Origin: Saprospira grandis DSM 2844
GTDB taxonomy: Bacteria > Bacteroidota > Bacteroidia > Chitinophagales > Saprospiraceae
Reading direction: 5' to 3'
Assembly: GCF_000275825.1 (NCBI RefSeq)
Contig: NZ_JH719942.1
Location: 3,202,070-3,266,069, forward strand
Length of the DNA stretch: 64,000 nt
In this document: positions 1 to 9,531 of the stretch, in pieces
How the letters are laid out: each line of letters begins with the position of its first letter
Position numbering within the stretch: position 1 is the stretch's first letter
Notes under the pieces: generated by a model
The model's input: the letters and a program-made list of their open reading frames with translations, nothing else
Told to the model about the DNA's origin: nothing
The model's database searches: none
Made by a program: the position numbers and the translations under genes

Positions 1-2
1 GC

Positions 3-71
3 AAAAAAGCGCTGGCCCTAGAAAATGAAGAAAGAGCTCGCCTAGCCAACCAAAAAACGGCGACTAAATAG
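3..71 (+). CDS. C-terminal tail of a gene truncated by the window edge
   Basis: The reading frame from base 3 runs open to a TAG at 69-71 and encodes 22 residues rich in Lys, Glu, Ala and Arg, ending KTATK. It looks like the charged, possibly coiled-coil end of a longer protein. No family can be named. The stop codon is followed 17 nt later by repeat copy 1, the same position seen for many real genes in this window, which supports the frame being real. Confidence 0.35.
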   Translation, partial: KKALALENEERARLANQKTATK

Positions 72-88
72 AAGATGCAGAAGGAGGA

Positions 89-231
89 GGGGCTTCCCCC
101 TCAGTTCCTTCGGGGTCGGGCTCTGTCGCAGCTCGCTGTTCGCTCGGCCCTTCAGCGCTAAAGCGCTTCGGTCTGGCCCTTCGGGCCACTGCTATCCATC
201 CCTAAGCCTGCGGCCCCTTCGGGGCCTGTAG
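89..231 (+). repeat. GC-rich covarying element, copy 1
   Basis: The core is 89-208. Its ends GGCTT (91-95) and AAGCC (204-208) are complementary and unique among the copies. The variable hairpin is AGCGCT-aa-AGCGCT. A tail hairpin GGCCCC-ttc-GGGGCC follows, to about 231. The rest of the 72-318 gap is AT-rich leader of the giant gene downstream. Confidence 0.85.
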
Positions 232-318
232 AACCGTATATTATCCCCCACAAATCAAGCGCCTAGCGCTTTTTTTTATCGCTTAGAGGCTATAGCCTCT
301 TAAATCAAGCTAAAATCT

Positions 319-3300
319 ATGCTATCCTACCAGCAGATGACTCGGTTTTTCCTTTTACCACTTTTGGCGATGCTACTGATGCCAGCAGCAGCCTCGGCCC
401 AGGGAAATACCTGTGCCGCTTCAGAGCCCTTTTGTTCTGGATCGGGGGTTACCTTCCCCGCAGGGACCAACCAACCCGCCGCCCCAGCCGGCAATAACTA
501 CGGCTGCTTAGGCTCTCAGCCTAACCCCGCCTGGTATTACCTGCAAATTGATCAGCCCGGTAACTTGATTATTGATTTGGTCAATACCAACTCCGTAGAT
601 GTGGATTTTATCCTCTATGGACCATTTAATAACTTGGGTGTAGCCCTCGGCCAATGCGGCAACCTCGGCAATGGGGGCGCCGGGAGCGCTATTGAGTCTT
701 GTAGCTACTCCGCTAGCGCCTTTGAAACAGTAACTATTAACAATGCCGCCTCAGGAGATGTCTATATTCTGTTGATTACGAATTTCTCGAATCAATCGAC
801 CCAAATTTCGGCAAACCAAACGGGTGGAACAGGATCTACGGACTGTAGTATCCTTTTGCCCTGTGCCCCTGTAGAGTTTAATGACCTTACGGCTAATAGT
901 CCTTATGATTGTACGGGCAGTGCAGTGGCATTAACTGCAGACCCCACTAGCGCATCTCCAGGTAATCTCGGAATTACTCCTGGTTTCTATTTTGATATTA
1001 TCACCGACGCTTTTTCTGCTACGCAGAATATTTTGCGCGTATATGATGGACCCAATGCAACGGGGAATATCATTGCCTATTGGGGACCTTCTAATACAGG
1101 GGGGAACTATCAAGGCCAACTGCCCAATAATAGCCAGTTCCAAACAACTATTGAGTATCTAGATCCAGCTACTTCCTACTCTATGGAGTGGTGTGATTTG
1201 GCCAGTAGTGGAACATTTATTAACGAAATCCGCATGTCGGGCTCCAATACAATTATCTCTAATACTACCTTCAATGGTGGGGCCGGATGTACCATTATTA
1301 ACTTAGGTACGCCTGAAGGCACAGGTATTTTTTCTGGACCAGGAGTGGTCGATAATGGAAATGGTACAGCTAGCTGGGATCCCGCTGTCGCTGGCGGTGG
1401 CGTGCACGCTATTCGCTATGATTGGGATAGTGGCGATGGCTGTGTAGGAACCGAACTGCAAACCGTGATCGTCTGCTGCGATACAGGAGCTACGCTAATT
1501 ACGGCCGCTCCCGATACCGTTTGTAATGGCGACTCTACTTATCTCTCCGCTAATTTACCTGGGGCCATAACAACGCCTTCTGTATTTAGCAATCCGAATA
1601 GCGTAGGCCTTAACTTTGGCGGCTATGTTCGCTCGAATATTACGGTGGCTGGCGTTTCGCCCCTAACCCTTACTAGTGGAAGTATCGACTCGGTTTGTGT
1701 AGATATTACCAATAACCCTACGTCTAATATTAACTTGACTTTGGTCTCTCCAGCAGGAGATAGTATCGATCTATCTAGCGGTAATGGAGGAATCAACACA
1801 GGAGCTTATACCAATGTTTGTTTTTATCCTACAGCAGCAACCCCTGTAACCGCTTACGCGGGACCATTTACGGTAATTCCCGCCGATGCTGACCTTAGTC
1901 CAGAAGAACCCTTCTCTAACCTCAACCTAGGAGCAAGTAATGGAACTTGGTCTCTGGCCGTATCGCATAATTCGCTGGGGGCTGCTGGAACAATCAATAA
2001 CTGGTCTATCCATTTTGCGCCCTCATCGGCTAGCAATACCTACCTCTGGTCTGGACCCAATTTGAGCTGTACGACCTGCGCCAACCCTGCAGCTGGACCA
2101 ACAGTGAGCTCAGATTATAGTGTGACCTTAACGGATGCTGTGGGCTGTACGTATGTAGACTCTATTCGCATTGAGGTAGGTAGCTCGCTTGCTGCTCCAA
2201 CCTTAAGCTGTGGAAACACTACTGCTAATGATATTACATTTGATTGGGCCGCAGTGGCTTCGGCTACTGGCTACGAGATAAGCTTAGACTCTGGTCTAAC
2301 TTGGATCAGCCCAACTGGAACACTTAGCCATACTGTAGGCGGCTTGGCCCCTAGCACTTCGGTGCATATTTATGTGCGCGCTTTAGGCGGTACAGGCATT
2401 TGTCCCAACCCTATTGATTCTATTACTTGTACAAGCCTAAGTTGTCCGCTTATTCTTACTGTAAATAACCAAACAGATGCAAGCTGTAACGGCTTTGCAG
2501 ATGGTAGCGTAGATTTTTCAGTAAGTAATGATATCGGAAGCTTGAGTTTCCAACAAACAGCACCAACTCTAGGCACTGTACAGCTTAGTCCGAGCTTTTC
2601 TGGACTAGCCGCCGGTACTTATACTTTTGAAGTAAATGATGCTAGCTTGGCTTGTGGCGTGAGTACTACTGTAACTATCGGAGAGCCTACGGCCCTATCT
2701 ATCTCTTCAACGGGCCAAGATGTTAGCTGTAATACAGGCAACGATGGGGAAGCAACAACAACTCCACAAGGTGGAACGACTCCCTATAGCTATAGCTGGG
2801 ATGATGGACTGAACCAAACAACAGCAACAGCAACAAATCTTATTGCTGGAACTTATAATGTAACGATTATAGACGCTAATAGCTGTAGTGTAACGGACCA
2901 ACTAGTCATTTCTGAACCCACTGCGGTAACCATTACAATGAGTAATACCGACGTTAATTGCTTTGCTGGTTCAGATGGATCTGCTTCTGCTGTAGTTACT
3001 GGTGGGGTTGCCCCTTATACCTATCTCTGGAGTGATCTCAATGCTCAGAATACCCCTACTGCCAACAACTTGACGGTAGGAACTTATACAGTTAGTGTTA
3101 CAGATGCTAATGCTTGTTTGTATACAAACTCTATTGTGGTGAATGAGCCCGCTGCAGCACTTTCTGCTAGCCTCAGTGCAGTAGATGCTGCTTGTTTTGG
3201 ACAAGCTAGCGGAAGCACCACCGTAACTGTTGCAGATGGTACAGCCCCTTATACTTATCTCTGGAATGATCCCAATGCTCAAACTACAGCTACTGCTAGT

Positions 3301-6300
3301 AACTTAGCCGCTGCAACTTATACCGTAACGGTAACAGATGACAATGGCTGTCAGCTTATTGATAGTATTGTAGTGAGTAATGGAGTCGTGATTACTTCTA
3401 CCGCAAGCGCTAATATGGTTTCTTGCCAAGCTGGAACTGATGCTACGGCTACGATTACCCCAGCCAATGGATCTGCACCTTATACTTACCTTTGGGCCGA
3501 TGGACAAACAACACAAACAGCTACTGGCTTAGCTGCTGGTCTTATTTGTGTGACAGTGACCGATGTAAATGGTTGCTTTCATGATACTTGTATTCAGATT
3601 ACAGAGCCTACAGCGATCAGTGCCACTTTTACAGCGAATAGCATTAGTTGTTCTTATAATACAGATGGCGAACTTACTGTGAACGCTACTGGCGGAACCG
3701 CTGGCTATAGCTATAACTGGTCTAATGGCCAAACAACACAAACAGCTACTGGCTTGTCTGCACAACAGTACTATGTGACGGTTACAGATGCCAATGCTTG
3801 TGTTTATATAGATAGCGCTCAGGTGAGCAGCCCTGCTCCTTTACAACTTAGCGTAGCTACAGACTCTGTAAGTTGTCGCTTTGGTAATGACGGACAAGCA
3901 ACGGCAACAGTGACCGGAGGTACTACTCCTTATGTATATAGTTGGGCGCCTAGTAACAGTGGTTTAGCTATTAACAATAACTTGACGGCTGGCACTTACC
4001 GCCTAACGGTAACAGACCTCAATGGCTGTACAATTACAGATAATGCTTTGATTGGAGAGCCTGCTACTGCAGTTCAAGTTAATTTCCTCGGATCAAATGA
4101 TGCAGGTTGCTTTGGTGAAGAAGATGCTAATATTGATGCCGATGCTCAGGGCGGAACACCCAACTATAGCTATGTTTGGTCCAATGGAGAGCTTACGGAA
4201 GATCTTAGTAATGTTGGAGCAGGAACTTATACGCTTACGGCTACAGATAGCCGTGCTTGTTCTGCTAGTAATACAATTACTATTGGCCAACCTGCAGAGA
4301 TTATTCTTAGCGTTCAACAATACTCGAACTTTAATGGAGCTGCCATCAGCTGCCCCGGGGCTGCAGATGGAGCGGCTCAGGTTACGGCTAGTGGTGGCAT
4401 TGCGCCTTATACTTATGCCTGGTCTGGCGCCCAAGCCCAAAATGGCACAATTGCTAGCAACTTGGCAGCAGGGACTTATGCCGTAACGGTAACGGATGCT
4501 TCTGGCTGTACGGCTATTGATAGCATCAGCTTGGCGGATCCAGTGCCTTTGGATGCGACGATCCAACAAGTGAATGTATTTTGTGCTAATGATTGCGATG
4601 GCCAAATTATCGCTACGGCAGTATCTGGAACAGGTACTTTGGGCGTAAATGGCTATGAATACCGGATTTTAGGTCCTGGACAAACAGGCAATGTATTTAG
4701 CAGTAATAATAACTTTACGGGGCTCTGTGCAGGGACCTATACGGTAGAGGTCCGAGATGGAAATAACTGTGTATTGCCCATTTCGGTAACAATTACGGAG
4801 CCCACGGCCATTCAGTTGAGCCTAAGCGATACAGATGTATCTTGTGCCGGAGGAAGCGATGGAACGGCTAGCGTAAGCGCTAGTGGTGGAACTCCTCCTT
4901 ATAGCTACAACTGGGACAATGGTATGACGGGAACCACAATTACGGGCCTAATGGCTGGTACTTATGAGGTGACCATCACCGATGCCAATGGTTGCGATAT
5001 GGTATCTACTACGGAAGTAGAAGAGCCTGCCGCCCTAACGGCTAGCATGAGCGCTAATGCGCCTAGCTGTAACGGAAGTACAGATGGCAATGCTACGGTA
5101 AGCGTACAAGGTGGAACAACGCCTTACACTTACTTCTGGTCCGATGGCCAAGGAACGGCTACTGCCGTTGGTCTGTCGGCTGGAACGCATAGTGTGACGG
5201 TCACCGATGCCAATGCCTGTCAGCTCGTAGAAAGTATTGTGATTAGCGAGCCTAGCTTGTTGAGCACAACGATTAGCACCAATACAGCGGCCTGTGCTGG
5301 AGCGAATAGCGGTAGCGCTACGGCTGTTCCCACAGGAGGAACTACCCCTTATACTTACCTTTGGTCTGATGGACAAACTACGGCTACTGCGATGAACCTA
5401 GCGCCAGGCGCTTATTCTGTGGTGGTAGTGGATAGTCAAGGTTGTTCTGTAACAGCACAAGTCTTGCTACAAAACCCCGATCCTGTCGTATTGAGCTTTG
5501 TATCGAGCAGTAACCCTAGCTGTAATGGCGATCAAAATGGATCGGCTACAGTAGTCGCTAGCGGAGGAAATGCCCCTTATACTTATCTCTGGCCCAATGG
5601 GGAGTCTACAGCGACGGCAACGAGCCTAGGCGCTGGCGTAAATACAGTAACGGCAACGGATGCCAATGGCTGTAGCACGACATTGGATGTCAATATGGTG
5701 GAACCTGCGGCCCTAGTGGTCGATACAATTCGGATGACGGCGGTGAACTGTAAGGGAGGCGCCGATGGAACGGCCACGGTCTTCTTGAGTGGAGGAACCT
5801 TGCCTTATAGCTTTGCTTGGTCCAATGGAATGACGGGCCAAAGTATCAGCGGTTTGGCCGCAGGGACTTATGTGGTCAGTGTAACGGATGCCAATGGTTG
5901 TTTGACTAACAGTCAGATTATTGTGAGTGAACCCGCTAGTGAGCTAGTGGCGACCCTAAATACGGCCGATGCGCTTTGCTTTGGTGGGGCCTCTGGTCAA
6001 ATTACCGCGATTGTGAGCGGTGGAACGCCAAACAGCAATGGCGACTATACTTATGCTTGGTCGAATGGAGCGAGCAGCGATGTGAACTCGAACTTGACCG
6101 TAGGCAGCTATAGCGTGACGATTACAGATGCGAATGGTTGTTCTCTGGTCCGTACGGCAACGGTAAATGAAAGTTCAGGAATCACGAGCCAGATGGTGAA
6201 TGTAACAGATGCCAGCTGTACAGGCAGCGCAGATGGAAGCGCTCAGGTGACGGCTTCAGGAGGAACAGGCACCTTGAGCTATCAGTGGTCAGATCCTTTG

Positions 6301-7668
6301 GGTCAGACGACGAATGTAGCGACTGGCCTTTCTGCAGGCACTTATTATGTGAGTGTAACGGACCTGAATGGTTGTACGCAGGTAGATACGGCAGTAGTGG
6401 AAGAGGCTTTGGCCTTGAGCGTTACGGTAGCGATTGATGATGTAGATTGCTATGGGGCCTCTACGGGTGCGATTAGCATTACGAACTCGAATGAGCCTTT
6501 GCAGGCGAGTTACTGGAGCAATGGTGTTGTGGGCACAAGCATTACGGCCCTAGCTGCTGGCCAATATGGCGTGGTGGTCCAATCGATTAGTGGTTGTGTG
6601 GATAGCTTTAGCTATCTAGTGGGTCAGCCTGCGGAACTAGAGTTGAGTTTGAACCAAGTTCGAGCGGTAGATTGCTACAACAATAGTACAGGAGCATTGG
6701 GCTCTACGGTAGCTGGTGGAACTTCGCCTTACAATTATCTATGGTCCAATGGGGCGCTAACGCCTAGTTTGGATAGCATAGCGGCAGGCAACTATACCCT
6801 TAATGTAGAAGATGCCAATGGATGTAAGGTAGATACGAGCATTAGCTTGGCGAATCCGACGGAAGTAGGTATTGGCAACCTCAGTATTACAGGCGTGGCC
6901 TGTGTGGGCGATGCGAACGGAAGCATTCAGTTGGATGGAACGGGCGGATCGACGCTGTTGGGAGGCTATACTTATAGTCTAGATAGCTTGACGTTTCAGG
7001 GGGGGAATCTTTTTGTGGGCTTGGAAGCAGGGATTTATCCTTTGTATGTCCAAGATAACAATGGTTGTCTCTTTGATACTTTGGTGACGGTAGAAGCGGC
7101 AGATCCCTTCTTTATCACGAGCTTTGGTCCGGCTTTAGATTCGGGCGAAGTGGAGTATGTGCTAGAGTATGGGGATACCTTGACGCTTTTTGCGGATTTG
7201 AATGATACGACTGCAGCTAGCTGGTGGTGGAGCGAGATTAACGCTGGCGCATTGCTGGATAGTAGTTTGGAGACTTCATTGACGCCTTATGAGTCGGGGA
7301 TTTATCAGTTTACGGCCATGAATGCTTCTGGCTGTGTGCAGGATAGCTCGATTGTGGTGAAGATGGAGAAGCCTAGAAATGCAGCTGCACCTACGGCCTT
7401 TACGCCGAATAGTGACGGGAATAATGACCGTTTCTTTATTCAGGGTGATGAGAAGGTGGAGCAGGTGTTGGTGTTTAGAGTGTATGACCGCTGGGGCGAG
7501 TTGGTGTATGAAGGTGTAGACCTTGATCCTAATGATCCTCAACAGGGTTGGGATGGTAGCTTTAAGGGCAAGCCAATGAATTCTGGGGCTTATGCTTGGT
7601 ATGCTGAGGTGCTTTATATTGATGGAGAGACGGCAGTGATTAACGGGGCGGTGAATTTGCTTCGTTAG
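319..7668 (+). CDS. Giant SprB-repeat surface adhesin with T9SS type B sorting domain
   Basis: This is a 2,449-residue exported protein. Residues 1-27 form a signal peptide (hydrophobic core, cleavage near ASA-QG). The N-terminal third holds a CUB-like segment (about 215-290), a proprotein-convertase P-domain-like region (about 434-573, ending near GTINNWSIHF) and an FN3-like domain (about 627-705). Residues about 710-2260 carry roughly 20 SprB-type repeats of 70-90 residues, with Cys near the start, GGT-PY-Y-WS in the middle and TVTDANGC near the end. Residues 2358-2449 are the gliding-associated type B C-terminal domain (PTAFTPNSDGNND, DRWGELVYEG, GWDG). In Flavobacterium, SprB is the mobile adhesin that drives gliding, and a similar role is inferred here. 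A strong terminator follows the gene. Confidence 0.93.
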   Translation: MLSYQQMTRFFLLPLLAMLLMPAAASAQGNTCAASEPFCSGSGVTFPAGTNQPAAPAGNNYGCLGSQPNPAWYYLQIDQPGNLIIDLVNTNSVDVDFILYGPFNNLGVALGQCGNLGNGGAGSAIESCSYSASAFETVTINNAASGDVYILLITNFSNQSTQISANQTGGTGSTDCSILLPCAPVEFNDLTANSPYDCTGSAVALTADPTSASPGNLGITPGFYFDIITDAFSATQNILRVYDGPNATGNIIAYWGPSNTGGNYQGQLPNNSQFQTTIEYLDPATSYSMEWCDLASSGTFINEIRMSGSNTIISNTTFNGGAGCTIINLGTPEGTGIFSGPGVVDNGNGTASWDPAVAGGGVHAIRYDWDSGDGCVGTELQTVIVCCDTGATLITAAPDTVCNGDSTYLSANLPGAITTPSVFSNPNSVGLNFGGYVRSNITVAGVSPLTLTSGSIDSVCVDITNNPTSNINLTLVSPAGDSIDLSSGNGGINTGAYTNVCFYPTAATPVTAYAGPFTVIPADADLSPEEPFSNLNLGASNGTWSLAVSHNSLGAAGTINNWSIHFAPSSASNTYLWSGPNLSCTTCANPAAGPTVSSDYSVTLTDAVGCTYVDSIRIEVGSSLAAPTLSCGNTTANDITFDWAAVASATGYEISLDSGLTWISPTGTLSHTVGGLAPSTSVHIYVRALGGTGICPNPIDSITCTSLSCPLILTVNNQTDASCNGFADGSVDFSVSNDIGSLSFQQTAPTLGTVQLSPSFSGLAAGTYTFEVNDASLACGVSTTVTIGEPTALSISSTGQDVSCNTGNDGEATTTPQGGTTPYSYSWDDGLNQTTATATNLIAGTYNVTIIDANSCSVTDQLVISEPTAVTITMSNTDVNCFAGSDGSASAVVTGGVAPYTYLWSDLNAQNTPTANNLTVGTYTVSVTDANACLYTNSIVVNEPAAALSASLSAVDAACFGQASGSTTVTVADGTAPYTYLWNDPNAQTTATASNLAAATYTVTVTDDNGCQLIDSIVVSNGVVITSTASANMVSCQAGTDATATITPANGSAPYTYLWADGQTTQTATGLAAGLICVTVTDVNGCFHDTCIQITEPTAISATFTANSISCSYNTDGELTVNATGGTAGYSYNWSNGQTTQTATGLSAQQYYVTVTDANACVYIDSAQVSSPAPLQLSVATDSVSCRFGNDGQATATVTGGTTPYVYSWAPSNSGLAINNNLTAGTYRLTVTDLNGCTITDNALIGEPATAVQVNFLGSNDAGCFGEEDANIDADAQGGTPNYSYVWSNGELTEDLSNVGAGTYTLTATDSRACSASNTITIGQPAEIILSVQQYSNFNGAAISCPGAADGAAQVTASGGIAPYTYAWSGAQAQNGTIASNLAAGTYAVTVTDASGCTAIDSISLADPVPLDATIQQVNVFCANDCDGQIIATAVSGTGTLGVNGYEYRILGPGQTGNVFSSNNNFTGLCAGTYTVEVRDGNNCVLPISVTITEPTAIQLSLSDTDVSCAGGSDGTASVSASGGTPPYSYNWDNGMTGTTITGLMAGTYEVTITDANGCDMVSTTEVEEPAALTASMSANAPSCNGSTDGNATVSVQGGTTPYTYFWSDGQGTATAVGLSAGTHSVTVTDANACQLVESIVISEPSLLSTTISTNTAACAGANSGSATAVPTGGTTPYTYLWSDGQTTATAMNLAPGAYSVVVVDSQGCSVTAQVLLQNPDPVVLSFVSSSNPSCNGDQNGSATVVASGGNAPYTYLWPNGESTATATSLGAGVNTVTATDANGCSTTLDVNMVEPAALVVDTIRMTAVNCKGGADGTATVFLSGGTLPYSFAWSNGMTGQSISGLAAGTYVVSVTDANGCLTNSQIIVSEPASELVATLNTADALCFGGASGQITAIVSGGTPNSNGDYTYAWSNGASSDVNSNLTVGSYSVTITDANGCSLVRTATVNESSGITSQMVNVTDASCTGSADGSAQVTASGGTGTLSYQWSDPLGQTTNVATGLSAGTYYVSVTDLNGCTQVDTAVVEEALALSVTVAIDDVDCYGASTGAISITNSNEPLQASYWSNGVVGTSITALAAGQYGVVVQSISGCVDSFSYLVGQPAELELSLNQVRAVDCYNNSTGALGSTVAGGTSPYNYLWSNGALTPSLDSIAAGNYTLNVEDANGCKVDTSISLANPTEVGIGNLSITGVACVGDANGSIQLDGTGGSTLLGGYTYSLDSLTFQGGNLFVGLEAGIYPLYVQDNNGCLFDTLVTVEAADPFFITSFGPALDSGEVEYVLEYGDTLTLFADLNDTTAASWWWSEINAGALLDSSLETSLTPYESGIYQFTAMNASGCVQDSSIVVKMEKPRNAAAPTAFTPNSDGNNDRFFIQGDEKVEQVLVFRVYDRWGELVYEGVDLDPNDPQQGWDGSFKGKPMNSGAYAWYAEVLYIDGETAVINGAVNLLR

Positions 7669-7689
7669 TGCTGAGTTGATGATGTAGTG

Positions 7690-7725
7690 AAGGGCTGTCG
7701 GGTTTTCCCCGACAGCCCTTTTTTT
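7690..7725 (+). terminator. Rho-independent terminator of the adhesin gene
   Basis: A perfect 13-bp stem (AAGGGCTGTCGGG / CCCGACAGCCCTT) with a 5-nt loop runs straight into seven T. It starts 22 nt after the adhesin stop codon. Confidence 0.92.
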
Positions 7726-7726
7726 A

Positions 7727-8086
7727 TGGGGATGCGCCCCGGAGGGGGGCATCGTAATGCTGGGCGCTTTGGCCCCCAAGGCCAAAGGAGCCCAGCCCCC
7801 AGGCGGGGGCGGCGTAGGGGAGAACTGGGCCTGAAATGGAATATATTGAGGGGCAATGTAGGGGAAGAGTAGGGAGGAAGTGGCCGCCGCCAGCCGCCGG
7901 CCGGGCGCGCTTGGCGCGAGCCTGCGAAGCTTGAAGGCGCGAAGCGGCTTGTAGCTGAGCAGTAGGGGAGGATTGGCCTAGGGGCCTGAAGGGGTGGCCG
8001 AAGGCCAGACCAAAGCCCGCAGGGCTGCAGGGCCGAGCAGACTTGCGAGCCCCGAAAGGGCCCGGCCGCCGAAGGCGGCAGGCCCC
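7727..8086 (-). repeat. Left arm of a ~360-bp inverted repeat, containing element copy 2
   Basis: The core element (7975-8086, minus strand) has ends AGGCC/GGCCT and is followed on the minus strand by about 250 bp of extra sequence. The whole stretch matches 11072-11439 in inverted orientation with only scattered differences, including a shared block around CTTCAAGCTTCGCAGG and an AT-rich CTCAATATAT segment. No coding potential is supported. The two arms bracket about 3 kb. Confidence 0.85.
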
Positions 8087-8151
8087 AAAAAAAATGTCCT
8101 CCAACTAGTTAGAAACCATTGGAGGACATAATATAGAAGAGCCTAAACCAA

Positions 8152-8661
8152 CTAACTTTGTCGTTGTTGGTGGCGGTAAGTAGAGGGAGCTAAGCCAAAA
8201 GTTTCGGCTAATTCGATATTGGGGTAGGCATACTTGAGGCTAATTTTAAAGATAGCCATATGATGGATAGCATGTTCTACATTAAAGGCGATTTCGCGGT
8301 GTAGAGAGCTTTGGATGGGGCTTTTTTCCTGTTCCTCTTTAGCGAGGCTATGGTCGACTAATAGTTGGAGGCTTTGTTCTTGGGGTTCTGTTTGTAGCCA
8401 AGCGAGAATGCCATCGATCGCAAGGCTAGCGGCTTGGGTAGAGGTTTCGATTTCTGTTTTGCGTTGGCGCAAATCGTAGCAGATGCTACCTTCTGGAGTT
8501 TGTTCTTCTAGGCATTGGAAGAACTCGATAATATGGCGGCTATGTTGGCCTACAGAGGCGTTGATGAGGCTATTGGGTTTAGCAAACTGCTCGTCGTTGA
8601 GTTGTTCGATAGCGGTTTGTAGGTCTTCTAGGATGTATTGGGCAGTGGTGATAATAGACAT
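8152..8661 (-). CDS. DinB-family protein
   Basis: This 169-residue protein has the DinB/YfiT four-helix look. An early helix contains SVGQHSRHIIEFF and a late helix contains NVEHAIHHMAIF. The three His of the usual metal site are plausibly H41/H44-like, plus the EHAIHH pair. Such proteins are often metal-dependent thiol transferases or uncharacterised stress proteins, so the substrate is unknown. I prefer the ATG at 8661 over a TTG three codons upstream. It stands alone, convergent with the adhesin gene, between the two long inverted repeat arms. Confidence 0.75.
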   Translation of the reverse strand: MSIITTAQYILEDLQTAIEQLNDEQFAKPNSLINASVGQHSRHIIEFFQCLEEQTPEGSICYDLRQRKTEIETSTQAASLAIDGILAWLQTEPQEQSLQLLVDHSLAKEEQEKSPIQSSLHREIAFNVEHAIHHMAIFKISLKYAYPNIELAETFGLAPSTYRHQQRQS

Positions 8662-8831
8662 AAAATGCAAATTTATGTTTGAGAATTAAATTCGGACCTA
8701 AAGGTCGGTTTTTTTTATTACTTATTATAACCGAGCAATAAAAACAACTCCCCTAGGCATTTGGCTCTTCCTAGCTGTAGGCTGCAGAGGCAAAAGAAAG
8801 TCAACCTATAGAAGAATGATATAAATAATAG

Positions 8832-8839
8832 TAATTTTG
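8832..8839 (+). promoter_or_regulatory. Putative -7 box for the sigma factor gene
   Basis: TAATTTTG matches the Bacteroidota consensus TAnnTTTG, 65 nt upstream of the preferred ATG. No clear -33 TTTG is visible. Confidence 0.35.
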
Positions 8840-8903
8840 CTTTTGGTATTACACCTAAATTTTGGATAGTTGCATCTATAAGAGAGAAAGAAAACATCAT
8901 CTT

Positions 8904-9491
8904 ATGCCAGCAGCTCGTAGTTATTCTGTACATCAAAGCACCAAAACCGTGACCGAAGAGGAACTCATAGAAGGATGTCGTGCGGGGAATCATCTTGCAC
9001 AAGAGCGGGTTTACCAGCGTTACTCTGCCAAAATGTTTGGTCTGAGTCGGCGTTATGTAAAAACCACTGAAAATGCGGAGGAGGTTTTAGTGCAGGCCTT
9101 TTGCAAGGTTTTTAGAAAGATAGACAAGTACTCTGGCAAGGGAAGTTTTGAGGGCTGGATTCGCAGAATTGTGGTGAATGAGGCTTTAATGTTTTTACGT
9201 AAAAAGTATCGGTTTAGCGAGCATGTAGAAATTACGGAAGTGCCTGCGAAGGCGGTACAGATTAGCGTAGAGGACGAGCTTTCGGCTAAAGAAATTTTGG
9301 CCTTGTTGGAGCAATTGCCTACGGGCTACAGAACGGTGTTTAATCTTTATGTGGTAGAGGGCTATAAGCATCGAGAGATTGCAGAAATGTTGGGGATTAG
9401 CATCAATACCTCAAAGTCGCAATTGATTTTGGCCAAGAAAAAGATGCGTACTTTAGTGGAGGCGGCCCGGCAAATCCGGGGCATGAAATAG
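8904..9491 (+). CDS. ECF-type RNA polymerase sigma-70 factor
   Basis: The protein has 195 residues from the ATG at 8904. A TTG 14 codons upstream is possible but gives an atypical N-terminus. Region 2 is seen in LAQERVYQRYSAKMFGLSRR followed by AEEVLVQAF, with a WIRRIVVNEAL segment. Region 4 has the helix-turn-helix YKHREIAEMLGIS with a KSQL end. It would direct RNA polymerase to a small regulon, likely envelope- or stress-related. The next gene, 40 nt downstream on the same strand, encodes a single-pass membrane protein and is the likely anti-sigma partner. Confidence 0.92.
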   Translation: MPAARSYSVHQSTKTVTEEELIEGCRAGNHLAQERVYQRYSAKMFGLSRRYVKTTENAEEVLVQAFCKVFRKIDKYSGKGSFEGWIRRIVVNEALMFLRKKYRFSEHVEITEVPAKAVQISVEDELSAKEILALLEQLPTGYRTVFNLYVVEGYKHREIAEMLGISINTSKSQLILAKKKMRTLVEAARQIRGMK

Positions 9492-9531
9492 AATCATCCC
9501 ATTATTAACATCTTATTATACACACTAAATT

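Noticed and set aside
2707-5777. Several open frames of 60-170 codons on the minus strand and in other frames of the adhesin gene
   Set aside because: They are created by the repeated codon pattern of the SprB repeats. Their products are Ser/Ile/Arg-rich without domains, start without plausible signals and lie wholly inside a well-supported gene.
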